Of a stretch of 49,864 nt of DNA, positions 24,083 to 32,457 are shown in pieces. Below the pieces are notes generated by a model that was not told the origin of the DNA, did no database searches, and saw only the letters and a list, made by a program, of their open reading frames with translations. The stretch comes from Tistlia consotensis USBA 355. GTDB taxonomy: Bacteria > Pseudomonadota > Alphaproteobacteria > Kiloniellales > DSM-21159. The position numbers and the translations under genes were made by a program. Position 1 is the stretch's first letter, and each line of letters starts with the position of its first letter. Location: the NCBI RefSeq assembly GCF_900177295.1, contig NZ_FWZX01000041.1, positions 1 to 49,864 on the forward strand, given 5' to 3'.

Positions 24083-25215
24083 GCGAGACCGGCCGGAACC
24101 CGATCGACTTCCCGATGGCGCTGCTCGCCGAGCTGACCCACCGCTGCCCGCTGCAGTGCCCCTACTGCTCGAACCCCGTCGAGCTGGAGCAGGCCGGCCG
24201 CGAGCTCGACACCGGGACCTGGCTGCGGGTGATCGAGGAGGCGGCCGAGCTGGGCGCCCTGCAGATCCACTTCTCCGGCGGCGAGCCGACGGTGCGCAAG
24301 GACCTGGAGGAGATGGTCGCCAGGGCCCGCGACGTCGGGCTCTACAGCAACCTGATCACCGCCGGCGTGCTGCTCGACGAGGACCGCGTCGGCCGGCTGG
24401 TCGACAGCGGCCTCGACCACGTCCAGCTGTCGTTCCAGGACAGCGAGGCCACCGGCGCGGAGCGCATCGGCGGCTATCCCGACGCCCAGAAGAAGAAGCT
24501 GCGCTTCGCCGGCTGGGTCCGCGCGGCCGGGCTGCCGCTGACCCTCAACCTGGTCGTCCACCGCCAGAACCTCGACCACCTGCCGCAGCTGATCGAGCTC
24601 GCCGTCGAGCTCGGCGCCCAGCGCGCCGAGATCGCCCACGTGCAGTACTACGGCTGGGCCTTCCGCAACCGTGCCGCCCTGATGCCGACCCGCGAGCAGC
24701 TGGAGCGCGCCACCGCCACCGTCGAGGAGGCGCGCGAGCGCCTCAAGGGCCGCCTGGTGCTCGACTACGTCGTGCCCGACTACTACGCGCGCCGCCCGAA
24801 GTCCTGCATGGGCGGCTGGGGCCGGCGCTTCCTCAACGTCTCGCCGGCCGGCAAGGTGCTGCCCTGCCACGCCGCCGAGACGATCACCGGCCTGCGGTTC
24901 GATTCCGTGACCGAGCGCAGCCTGGCGGACATCTGGCAGCACTCCGAGGCCTTCGAGATCTATCGCGGCACCGACTGGATGCCCGAGCCGTGCCGCAGCT
25001 GCGAGCGCCGCGAGATCGACTGGGGCGGCTGCCGCTGCCAGGCCTTCGCGATCACCGGCGAGGCCGGCGCGACCGACCCGGCCTGCGCGCTCTCGCCCTT
25101 TCACGACCAGCTGGTCGCGCTGGCCGAGGCCGATTCCGGCGCCGACTGCCGCGACTTCGTCTATCGCCGCTTCGCCAACGTCGTCCGCCGCAACACCCCG
25201 ATGCCGGCGAAGTAG
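24079..25215 (+). CDS. pqqE: radical SAM enzyme PqqE
   Basis: This 378-residue enzyme forms the carbon-carbon crosslink between Glu and Tyr of PqqA. The radical SAM cysteines are Cys23, Cys27 and Cys30 (HRCPLQCPYCSN). The SAM contact is HFSGGEPTVRKDLEE. The C-terminal SPASM domain, with auxiliary cluster cysteines, runs from SCMGGWGRRFLNVSP through CRSCERREIDWGGCRCQAF. The length is usual. The pqqF/pqqG protease genes are not in the window. Confidence 0.95.
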   Translation: MSETGRNPIDFPMALLAELTHRCPLQCPYCSNPVELEQAGRELDTGTWLRVIEEAAELGALQIHFSGGEPTVRKDLEEMVARARDVGLYSNLITAGVLLDEDRVGRLVDSGLDHVQLSFQDSEATGAERIGGYPDAQKKKLRFAGWVRAAGLPLTLNLVVHRQNLDHLPQLIELAVELGAQRAEIAHVQYYGWAFRNRAALMPTREQLERATATVEEARERLKGRLVLDYVVPDYYARRPKSCMGGWGRRFLNVSPAGKVLPCHAAETITGLRFDSVTERSLADIWQHSEAFEIYRGTDWMPEPCRSCERREIDWGGCRCQAFAITGEAGATDPACALSPFHDQLVALAEADSGADCRDFVYRRFANVVRRNTPMPAK

Positions 25216-25314
25216 CCCTCTTCCCCTTCGAACGCCGGCACTGACTGCCAGCGGCACTGTGCGTAGCCCCCGGCCCGCCCTATCCTCGACCGTAGACTGT
25301 CGGGGAGTGTCGCC

Positions 25315-26136
25315 ATGAGCCCTCGTCGCGTCGCACCGTTCGGTTTCCTCCTGCTCCTGCTGCTCGGCCTGCCGCCGGCCCGGCCGGCCGCCGCCGAGGA
25401 GCGGCCCTACGTCGACCTGGAGCTGGTGCTCGCCGTCGACGTCTCGCGTTCGATGGACCGGGTCGAGCTCGAGGTCCAGCGCAGCGGCTACGTCGCCGCC
25501 TTCCGCCACCCGCAGGTGCTGCAGGCGATCACCGGCGGCCTGCACCGCCGCATCGCCGTCACCTACGTCGAGTGGGCCGGCATCGCGACCCAGGAGGTCA
25601 TCGTGCCCTGGACGCTGGTCGACGGACCGGCCAGCGCCGAGGCCTTCGCCGCCCGTCTCGAGGCGGCGCCGATCCGCGAGGCGCACGGCACCTCGATCTC
25701 CGGCGGCCTCGCCTATGCCGCCCGGCGCTTCGCCGAGAGCGGCGTCTTCGGCCTGCGCCGGGTCGTCGACATCTCCGGCGACGGGCCGAACAACCAGGGC
25801 ATCCCGGTGACCGGCGCGCGCGACGCCCTGGTCGAGGCCGGCATCACGATCAACGGCCTGCCGCTGCTGCTCGGCCGGGCCGGCGGCTTCCTCGATATCC
25901 GGCTGCTCGACGTCTACTACGAGGACTGCGTGATCGGCGGCCCCGGCGCTTTCATGGTGCCGGTCACCGACATGGCCGAGTTCGGCATGGCCGTGCGCCG
26001 CAAGCTGATCCTGGAGATCGCCGGCCTGCCGGCACGCCCGGAGCCGGCCAGGCTGGTCAGGGTCCAGGCCCTGGCGCCACGCATCGACTGCCTGATCGGC
26101 GAGAAGCTCTGGCAGAACTGGATGAACGACAACTGA
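25315..26136 (+). CDS. DUF1194-family exported protein (von Willebrand A-like)
   Basis: This 273-residue protein has a signal peptide ending near PAAAEE. The mature start DLELVLAVDVSRSMDRVELE holds a DxSxS metal-site motif like that of VWA domains. GYVAAFRHPQVLQAI and VVDISGDGPNNQG are typical of DUF1194. The function is unknown; binding to another envelope protein is likely from the fold. GGGGAG lies seven bases before the ATG. The gene is 99 bases after pqqE and could be read from the same transcript or its own promoter. Confidence 0.82.
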   Translation: MSPRRVAPFGFLLLLLLGLPPARPAAAEERPYVDLELVLAVDVSRSMDRVELEVQRSGYVAAFRHPQVLQAITGGLHRRIAVTYVEWAGIATQEVIVPWTLVDGPASAEAFAARLEAAPIREAHGTSISGGLAYAARRFAESGVFGLRRVVDISGDGPNNQGIPVTGARDALVEAGITINGLPLLLGRAGGFLDIRLLDVYYEDCVIGGPGAFMVPVTDMAEFGMAVRRKLILEIAGLPARPEPARLVRVQALAPRIDCLIGEKLWQNWMNDN

Positions 26137-26139
26137 TCG

Positions 26140-26478
26140 TCAGGACGGGACGACGACCGCCTCCCCGATGACCCGGCCCTCCCAGAGCAGGAACCGGCCC
26201 GCCCCGCGCAGCGCGGCGGCCGCGGGTTCGCCCGAGAGGAAGACGAAGCCGACCCTGCGGCGCTCGCCGGGCGCCATGGCCCGCTCGCCCAGGATCGGGA
26301 AGCCGTCCCAGAACGATGCCCCGGGACCCTCGGCACGGCAGGGACAGCCCCACCCCGGCGCGACGGGCGTCGTTCTACCGCCGTCAACGGTCGCGCAGAG
26401 CCAGAGGTCGACCGTCAGCTCGGGCGTTCGGGCGTCGATCGCCTTCGCGCGGGCCGCGATTCCGTCACCAGCCGCCAA
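26140..26478 (-). CDS. small hypothetical protein, TTG start
   Basis: No plus-strand gene covers this stretch, and the minus frame looks protein-like for 112 residues. It has TVDLWLCATVD, then ASFWDGFPILGER, then RRVGFVFLSGEP, and ends FLLWEGRVIGEAVVVPS. The tail resembles a small beta-barrel strand pattern as in the last domain of elongation factor Tu, but I assign no function. TTG at 26478 is chosen because GGAAGGGAGAGG stands just before it; no ATG is suitably placed. The frame continues far upstream as the antisense of ku-ligD, which I ignore. Confidence 0.45.
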   Translation of the reverse strand: MAAGDGIAARAKAIDARTPELTVDLWLCATVDGGRTTPVAPGWGCPCRAEGPGASFWDGFPILGERAMAPGERRRVGFVFLSGEPAAAALRGAGRFLLWEGRVIGEAVVVPS

Positions 26479-26577
26479 CGAGGCCCTCTCCCTTCCGCCG
26501 TGCAGACCACAGTGTGCCCCGGAACCCCGGCTTCCGGGGAGTCGTTGACTCGCCGTTCGCAAGCAGGGAGCTGTGCC

Positions 26578-27408
26578 ATGGCCCCGTCCCGTCCGATCTG
26601 GAGCGGCCACATCCGGCTGTCTCTGGTGTCCTTCGCGGTCAAGCTCTACCCGGCGACGACTTCGACCTCGAAGCTGTCCTTCCACCAGGTCCACGAGCCC
26701 TCGGGCAAGCGCATCCGCTACGAGAAGGTCGTCCCGGGCATCGGCCCGGTCGACAGGGACGAGATCGTCAGGGGCTACGAAGTCGAGAAGGACAGCTACG
26801 TCCTGCTGAGCCAGGAGGAGATCGACGAGATCAGGATCGAGGCGCGCAGGACCCTCGACCTGGTGCAGTTCGTCGAGGCCTGCGAGATCGACCCGATCTA
26901 CTTCGACCGGCCCTACTACGTCGTGCCCGACGACGCGCTGGCCGAGGACGCCTTCCGGGTGCTGCGCGAGGCGCTGCGCCAGGGCGGCAAGGTCGGGCTC
27001 GGCCAGCTGGTCATGCGCGGCCGCGAATACATCGGCGCGCTGAAGCCCTGCAGCCGCGGCCTGCTGCTGGAGACCCTGCGCTTCGACGAGGAGCTCCGGA
27101 AGTCCGATCCCTACTTCTCGGAGATCGGTGACGAGAAGCCCGACAAGGAGCTGCTGTCGCTCGCCCAGGAGCTGGTCGAGCGCAAGACCGGGCCGTTCGA
27201 CGCCTCGGCGTTCCACGATGCCTACGGCGAGGCCCTGAAGGAGCTGGTCGAGACGAAGGCCAAGGGCCGCAAGGGCACCGTCGCGGTCAACGAGGAGGCG
27301 GCGCCGCAGGGCGAGGTCGTCGACCTGATGGCGGCGCTCAAGAAGAGCCTCGGCGAGACCAGGAAGCGCGGCGGGCGGCGCCGCAGCCGCGCCAGGAAGG
27401 CCGCCTGA
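26578..27408 (+). CDS. ku: non-homologous end-joining protein Ku
   Basis: This 276-residue bacterial Ku binds DNA ends and recruits LigD. It starts RPIWSGHIRLSLVSFAVKLY, the family hallmark, and continues with YEVEKDSYVLLSQEEID and FDRPYYVVPDD of the beta-barrel core. The C-terminus is Lys/Arg-rich (TRKRGGRRRSRARKAA), a tail type linked to LigD contact and DNA binding. GGGAG is seven bases before the ATG at 26578; an earlier GTG at 26500 is less likely. ligD follows after three bases. Confidence 0.95.
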   Translation: MAPSRPIWSGHIRLSLVSFAVKLYPATTSTSKLSFHQVHEPSGKRIRYEKVVPGIGPVDRDEIVRGYEVEKDSYVLLSQEEIDEIRIEARRTLDLVQFVEACEIDPIYFDRPYYVVPDDALAEDAFRVLREALRQGGKVGLGQLVMRGREYIGALKPCSRGLLLETLRFDEELRKSDPYFSEIGDEKPDKELLSLAQELVERKTGPFDASAFHDAYGEALKELVETKAKGRKGTVAVNEEAAPQGEVVDLMAALKKSLGETRKRGGRRRSRARKAA

Positions 27409-27411
27409 CCG

Positions 27412-29889
27412 GTGGCCGGGCTCGCCACCTACCGCAGGAAGCGCGACTTCTCGAAGACCGGCGAGCCCGCCGGCCGCAAGTCGCGCCGGCAGGAGCGCTT
27501 CTTCATCGTGCAGAAGCACGACGCCAGCCGCCTGCACTACGACTTCCGCCTGGCGATCGGCGGCGTACTGGTCAGTTGGGCCGTGACCAAGGGGCCGAGC
27601 CTCGACCCCTCGGACAAGCGCCTCGCCGTGCGCACCGAGGACCACCCCCTCGACTATGCCGGCTTCGAGGGCACGATTCCCGAAGGCCAGTACGGCGGCG
27701 GCACGGTGATGCTCTGGGACCGCGGCGCCTTCGAGGCCGAGGGCGACCCGGCAGAGGGCGTCGAAGCCGGCCGGCTCAAGCTGGTGCTGCACGGCGAGCG
27801 TCTGAAGGGCGGCTTCGCCCTGGTCCGCATGCGTCCGCGCAAGGGCGAGACGCGCGAGAACTGGCTGCTGATCAAGGAGAAGGACGAGGCGGTCGACCGG
27901 CGGCGCAACCTCGGCAGGATCGACGAGAGCGTCGCCTCCGGCCGCTCGATGGCTGAGATCTCGAAAGAGCAGCCGGCCGCCCGCTTCAGGAAGGGCGGCA
28001 AGACCGGGCAGAAGGCCGGCCGGCCGCCGGCCTGCGCCGGGCCGCAGCTCGCGACCCTGGTCGAGGACACGCCGGAGGGCGAGGGCTGGCTGTTCGAGAC
28101 CAAGTTCGACGGCTACCGCATGCTCGCCGCCTGCGACGGCACGGCCGTGCGCTGCCATACCCGTTCGGGCGCCGACTGGACCGATCGCTTCGGGCCGATC
28201 GCGGAGGCGCTGGCCGAGCTCGGCCTGTCGGAGAGCCTGCTCGACGGCGAGGTCGTCGTCGCCGACGCCAAGGGGCGCAGCGACTTCGGCGCCCTGCAGC
28301 GCGCCCTGAAGGCGGATCCCGCCCGCCTCTCCTACTTCGTCTTCGACGCGCTCAGGCTCGACGGCGAGGACCTGACCGGCCTGCCGCTGCGCGAGCGCAA
28401 GGCACGGCTCGACGAGGCCCTGGAAGGCGTCAAGCGGCCGCTTCGCCTCGCCGCCTGGATCGAGGGCGACGGCGCGCGCGCCGCGGCCGCGGCCTGCCGG
28501 CAGGGCCAGGAAGGCATCGTCGCCAAGCGGGCCGACGCGCCCTACCGCTCGCGGCGCACGCGCGACTGGCTGAAGATCAAGTGCGTCAAGCGCCAGGAGT
28601 TCGTGGTCGGCGGCTGGTCGCGCTCGAACCGGTCGCGGCCCTTCTCGTCGCTGCTGCTCGGCCTCCACGAGCCGGACGGCCTGCACTACGCCGGACGCGT
28701 CGGCACCGGCTACGACGAGGCACAGCTGGAGTCGCTGTCGAAGAAGCTGAAGCGGCTCTCCCGCAAGACGCCGCCCTTCGCGTCGCTGCCGTCCGGGATC
28801 AGGCGCGGCGCACGCTGGGTCACGCCGGAGCTGGTCGCCGAGGTACGCTACAGCGAACTGACCCGCGACGGGCTGGTCCGCCACGCGGTCTTCGAGGGCC
28901 TGCGCGAAGACAAGGCCGCCGAGGAGGTCGGTCCGGAGCGGCCGGCGCCGCCGGAGAGCAAGACGAAGGGCGAGGGAGAGGATGACATGGTGGAGATCGC
29001 CGGGGTCACGCTCAGCCACCCGGAGCGGGTGCTCTTCGCCTCGATGGGCGTCACCAAGCGGGCCCTGGCCGAGTACTTCGAGGCGGTCGCCGAGGCGATG
29101 CTGCCGCAGCTGCAGGGCCGGCCGGTCAGCCTGGTGCGCTGCCCCGACGGCAGCCGCAAGGAGTGCTTCTTCCAGAAGCACGCCGGCCCGAGCCTGCCGG
29201 AGGCCATCGGCAGGGTCTCGATCGCCGAGAAGAACGGCGGCCGGAAGGACTACCTGCTGATCGAATCGACGGCCGCCCTGGTCGGCTGCGCGCAGATCGG
29301 CGCCCTGGAGCTGCACCTCTGGGGCAGTCGCCGCGACCGGATCGAGCGGCCGGACCGCCTGGTCCTCGACCTCGACCCCGGCGAGGGTGTCGGCTTCGCC
29401 GCGGTCAGGCGGGCGGCAGTCGAGCTCGCCGGCATCCTGCGCGAGGCCGGGCTGGAGAGCGCGCCGCTGCTGACCGGCGGCAAGGGCCTGCACCTGGTGG
29501 TCGCCCTGGAGCGGCGCCAGGACTGGCCGGCCCTGGCCGGCTTCGCCAAGGCCTTCGCCGGCAGGATGGCCGAGCTCGACCCGGCGCGCTTCGTCGCGAC
29601 CCTGTCGAAGGCCAGGCGCGACGGACGGATCTTCATCGACCACTTCCGCAACCAGCGCGGTGCGACGGCGATCTGTCCCTTCTCGCCGAGGGCGCGCGAG
29701 GGCGCCCCGGTGGCGGTGCCGGTCTCCTGGTCCGAGCTCGAGGGCATCGAGCGTGCGAACGCCTTCTCGCTGAAGGCGGTGCGCGACGATCTGGCGGCAC
29801 GGCAGCGTGCCTGGCGGGGCATCCCGGGCCGCCAGCGCCTGACCGCGGCCGGCGCGGCGAGGATCGGCCTGGCGCTGGAGGAGGGCTGA
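27412..29889 (+). CDS. ligD: multifunctional DNA ligase D (phosphoesterase-ligase-polymerase)
   Basis: This 825-residue enzyme joins broken ends with Ku. Domain order is 3'-phosphoesterase (about 10-170, HDASRLHYDFRL and EDHPLDYAGFEGTIPEGQYG), ATP-dependent ligase (about 205-510, nucleotidyl lysine Lys231 in ETKFDGYR, and GIVAKRADAPY), and primase-polymerase (about 535-825, metal aspartates Asp653 and Asp655 in VLDLDPGEG). This is the arrangement of Pseudomonas LigD, with close to its length. The GTG start lies three bases after ku, so the two are one unit. Confidence 0.95.
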   Translation: MAGLATYRRKRDFSKTGEPAGRKSRRQERFFIVQKHDASRLHYDFRLAIGGVLVSWAVTKGPSLDPSDKRLAVRTEDHPLDYAGFEGTIPEGQYGGGTVMLWDRGAFEAEGDPAEGVEAGRLKLVLHGERLKGGFALVRMRPRKGETRENWLLIKEKDEAVDRRRNLGRIDESVASGRSMAEISKEQPAARFRKGGKTGQKAGRPPACAGPQLATLVEDTPEGEGWLFETKFDGYRMLAACDGTAVRCHTRSGADWTDRFGPIAEALAELGLSESLLDGEVVVADAKGRSDFGALQRALKADPARLSYFVFDALRLDGEDLTGLPLRERKARLDEALEGVKRPLRLAAWIEGDGARAAAAACRQGQEGIVAKRADAPYRSRRTRDWLKIKCVKRQEFVVGGWSRSNRSRPFSSLLLGLHEPDGLHYAGRVGTGYDEAQLESLSKKLKRLSRKTPPFASLPSGIRRGARWVTPELVAEVRYSELTRDGLVRHAVFEGLREDKAAEEVGPERPAPPESKTKGEGEDDMVEIAGVTLSHPERVLFASMGVTKRALAEYFEAVAEAMLPQLQGRPVSLVRCPDGSRKECFFQKHAGPSLPEAIGRVSIAEKNGGRKDYLLIESTAALVGCAQIGALELHLWGSRRDRIERPDRLVLDLDPGEGVGFAAVRRAAVELAGILREAGLESAPLLTGGKGLHLVVALERRQDWPALAGFAKAFAGRMAELDPARFVATLSKARRDGRIFIDHFRNQRGATAICPFSPRAREGAPVAVPVSWSELEGIERANAFSLKAVRDDLAARQRAWRGIPGRQRLTAAGAARIGLALEEG

Positions 29890-29898
29890 GCCGGCGCC

Positions 29899-30603
29899 TC
29901 AGGCCTTGTCGATCTTCTTGAGGCGATGCTCGATGTATTCGCCCTTGGTCTCGAAGGCCATCTTCACCACCAGGCCGGAGCGGTCGTACCAGAGGTGGAC
30001 GATGCGGTTGCCCTTCACCCGGAAACGGTGGGCGCGGACATTCTCGCCGGCCGCCTCGACGACGTCCTCGCCCCGGTCCTCGACGGTGATGTCGAACAGC
30101 TCGCCGGTCTCGACGTCGATCAGGGCGTTGGTCTGGACCAGGTCCGAGTTCCAGTAGCTGCCCGGGATGACGCCCGCCGAGACCGTATAGGTGCCGCTCA
30201 TCGAGTGGACCTGGAAGCCCTTCTCGACCCGCTGGCCGGAGATCTGGGACTTGGTGCCGTCGTCGTCGGTATCGGTCTCGAGCGACTGCAGATAGGCGCC
30301 CTGCCAGGCCTCGCGTCCCTGGTGGCTGTAGCGGTAGACGACGACGCCGACCAGCTTCAGCTCGACCGCGACCTCGATGGCGACGTCCAGCCGCTGGCCG
30401 TCGCGGGTGAAGGCGATGGTGTGCTTACCGATCGGCTCCTGGCCGCGGAAGATCTCGAAGTCCAGGGTGGTCGTCTCGGCCGCCCGGGCCGGACGGCTCC
30501 AGACCAGCGGCAGGGCCGCCAGCAGCGGCGCGGCGAGGATCCGTCTCCGGGTGATCGGCCGTCGCGACGTCGGGGGCGCAGTGCTTTCGGCGTTGACGCT
30601 CAT
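29899..30603 (-). CDS. exported DUF6134-like protein
   Basis: A 234-residue protein whose N-terminus carries a possible twin-arginine signal (ITRRRILAAPLLAALPL, cleaved near ARAAE). The mature part is a beta-rich repeat-like domain: DFEIFRGQEPIGKHTIAF, VVYRYSHQGREAW, HSMSGTYTVSAGVIPGSYWN, IVHLWYDRSGLVVKMAFE. This matches a family of about 220 residues with unknown function (DUF6134). It may bind a lipid or sugar, but that is a guess from the fold pattern. Start alternatives are 30603 and 30615; neither has a clear binding site. It converges on ligD with a nine-base gap. Confidence 0.7.
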   Translation of the reverse strand: MSVNAESTAPPTSRRPITRRRILAAPLLAALPLVWSRPARAAETTTLDFEIFRGQEPIGKHTIAFTRDGQRLDVAIEVAVELKLVGVVVYRYSHQGREAWQGAYLQSLETDTDDDGTKSQISGQRVEKGFQVHSMSGTYTVSAGVIPGSYWNSDLVQTNALIDVETGELFDITVEDRGEDVVEAAGENVRAHRFRVKGNRIVHLWYDRSGLVVKMAFETKGEYIEHRLKKIDKA

Positions 30604-30714
30604 CGGGTCGTCCATTGCATGATCGCGGCCACCATAACGGCCGGCCTGAGTGACCGAAAGCCCGCGGCGCGGGTTCCGGTTCCAAGCGCCCGGCCGCCCG
30701 CGAAGGAGGAGACC

Positions 30715-31851
30715 ATGACGCCCCCTGGCGCGACGCGCGCCGACCCGATGCCCGCCGGCCTCGCGGCCGCGGAAGCCGACGCCGACAGCCTGACCCTGAC
30801 CTTCGCGGACGGCCGGCAGCGCCGCCTGCCCTTCCTCTGGCTGCGCGACCACTGCGCCTGCGCCGACTGCCTGCACCCCGAGACGGCGCAGCGGCTGGTC
30901 GACACCTTCTCGCTGCCGGCCGACCTGGCACCCGAGGCGATCGAGGCCGACGCCGAGGGCCTGTCGGTCCGCTGGAACGACGGCCACCGCAGCCGCCATC
31001 CCTACCGGCACCTCGCCGAGGCGCTGGCGACACCGGCCGAGCCGGCCCTGCATCTCTGGCGTGGCGACGAGTTGGCCGGCGGGGGCCCGAGCGTCGCCTA
31101 CGAGGCGGTGATGGCCGACGACGCCGGCGTCGCGGACTGGCTGGAGGCGATCCACCGCGACGGCTTCTGCTTCGTCGAGGACGTGCCGCCGACCGCCGAG
31201 GACACCGAGGCCCTGGCGCGGCGCATCGCCTACGTCCGCGAGACGATCTTCGGCGGCTTCTGGGTCTTCTCGGCGAACATGGCGCACGCCGACACGGCCT
31301 ACACCACCGGCACGATCGGCCCGCATACCGACGGCACCTACGTCGAGGACGCGCCGGGCCTGCAGCTGTTCCACTGCCTGGAGTTCGAGGGCGAGGGCGG
31401 CGAGAGCCTGCTGATCGACGGCTTCCGGGTCGCCGCCGACCTGAAGCGGGAGGATCCCGAGGCCTATGCCCTGCTGTCCCGCGTCGAGGTTCCCGGCCAG
31501 TACCTGGAGGCGGGCGTGCACCTGCGCGCCGAGCGGCCGATCCTGCGCCACGATTCGGCCGGCCGGCTGGTCCAGGTCAGCTTCAACAACCACGATCGCG
31601 CGCCCTTCCTGCTGCCCGAGCCGGAGATGAGCGCCTTCTATCGCGCGCTCGGCGCCTTCTGGCGCAGGCTCGACGAGCCCGGCTACCAGCTGCGCACCCA
31701 CCTGGACCCGGGCCGGGCGCTGATCTTCGACAACTGGCGCGTGCTGCACGGCCGCCTCGCCTACCGGGGCCGGCGCACGCTCTGCGGCTGCTACCTCAAC
31801 CACGAGGACTTCGACAGCCGGCGCCGGGTGCTGGCCGGCCGGGCGGCGTGA
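30715..31851 (+). CDS. TauD/TfdA-type dioxygenase, trimethyllysine/gamma-butyrobetaine hydroxylase-like
   Basis: This 378-residue Fe(II)/2-oxoglutarate oxygenase has two parts. The N-terminal domain carries the zinc-site pattern WLRDHCACADCLHP of gamma-butyrobetaine hydroxylase-like proteins. The catalytic domain has His204 and Asp206 (GPHTDGTY), distal His345 (VLHGRLAY) and an Arg in GRRTLCGCY. The segment LQLFHCLEFEGEGGESLLID is closer to trimethyllysine dioxygenase than to taurine dioxygenase. A methylated amine substrate is therefore plausible, but no carnitine pathway gene is nearby. AAGGAGGA precedes the ATG. Confidence 0.8.
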   Translation: MTPPGATRADPMPAGLAAAEADADSLTLTFADGRQRRLPFLWLRDHCACADCLHPETAQRLVDTFSLPADLAPEAIEADAEGLSVRWNDGHRSRHPYRHLAEALATPAEPALHLWRGDELAGGGPSVAYEAVMADDAGVADWLEAIHRDGFCFVEDVPPTAEDTEALARRIAYVRETIFGGFWVFSANMAHADTAYTTGTIGPHTDGTYVEDAPGLQLFHCLEFEGEGGESLLIDGFRVAADLKREDPEAYALLSRVEVPGQYLEAGVHLRAERPILRHDSAGRLVQVSFNNHDRAPFLLPEPEMSAFYRALGAFWRRLDEPGYQLRTHLDPGRALIFDNWRVLHGRLAYRGRRTLCGCYLNHEDFDSRRRVLAGRAA

Positions 31852-32022
31852 CGCTGCCCGATTGCCGCCTCGCGAGCGCCCGAGTTTCGGCGGAACCAAA
31901 GCGTCAGCTGCGCGTTCGTCCGCAGCGTGGCAAAATCCGCAGCACCTGCCGCGTGTACGCATCATGAGAGGCGTCGAGCGCTCTGAATCGGGACGAAGCT
32001 GCAAAGACGACAAGGCCTTGCC

Positions 32023-32051
32023 TTGTGATCTGAGGCGATTCGGGGCATGCT
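32023..32051 (+). promoter_or_regulatory. possible promoter for the small lipoprotein
   Basis: TTGTGA (32023-32028), a 17-base spacer and CATGCT (32046-32051) lie about 50 bases before the lipoprotein. Agreement with consensus is moderate. The rest of the 252-base gap after the dioxygenase (31852-32103) shows no gene. Confidence 0.3.
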
Positions 32052-32103
32052 ACGCGCCGTCACGGTCGGGGGGCGCCCGACGACTGGGTAAGGAGATGTT
32101 GCA

Positions 32104-32268
32104 ATGCGCAAGAAGGTAACCCTGCTGCTGGCCGCCATGGGCCTGGCCGCGGCGCTCTCTGCCTGCACGAAGTACGAGAACGGCTTCATCACGGACCATA
32201 ACTGCAGCCACGGCGGCGGTATCTACGTTCCGGACTTCTGCGCCAAGTACACCTCCGGCAACTTCTAG
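32104..32268 (+). CDS. 54-residue lipoprotein of unknown function
   Basis: The peptide begins MRKKVTLLLAAMGLAAALSA and reaches a lipobox cysteine at position 21 (LSAC). The mature 34 residues (TKYENGFITDHNCSHGGG, then IYVPDFCAKYTSGNF) contain two more cysteines that could pair. AAGGAG lies eight bases before the ATG. A single-gene unit is likely: a promoter-like sequence stands before it and two hairpins follow. No family is recognised. Confidence 0.75.
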   Translation: MRKKVTLLLAAMGLAAALSACTKYENGFITDHNCSHGGGIYVPDFCAKYTSGNF

Positions 32269-32278
32269 GGGTCGGTCC

Positions 32279-32300
32279 GGACCGCGCCGCGGCGCGGTCC
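32279..32300 (+). terminator. GC hairpin after the lipoprotein gene
   Basis: A perfect 10-bp stem (32279-32288 with 32291-32300) closes a two-base loop, ten bases after the stop. No T-run follows; it may stall transcription or protect the short message. Confidence 0.45.
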
Positions 32301-32403
32301 TGTCCCGCTCTCCTGGACCCGCAGACGGATCCGGAACGAAGTCGCGCCGCAGTTGCGGGCGGCTCGGGCCGGCAGTCGGATGGGCGGCCGAAGGGGTCGG
32401 ATC

Positions 32404-32444
32404 GAGACGGGCAACGCCTGCCGGCGTTGCCCGTCTCTCCTTTT
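32404..32444 (+). terminator. rho-independent terminator
   Basis: A perfect 15-bp stem (32404-32418 with 32423-32437) with a four-base loop is followed by TCCTTTT. The T-run lies on the plus-strand side, so it ends transcription coming from the lipoprotein and shields the convergent phnF. Confidence 0.75.
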
Positions 32445-32457
32445 CCGGAGACGCTTC

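Noticed and set aside
22645-25686. 1013-codon minus-strand frame
   Set aside because: Antisense to pqqB-pqqE and DUF1194; no recognisable domain.
26479-29643. Long minus-strand frame opposite ku-ligD
   Set aside because: Shadow of two well-identified genes; only its last 112 codons, outside them, were kept as a possible gene.
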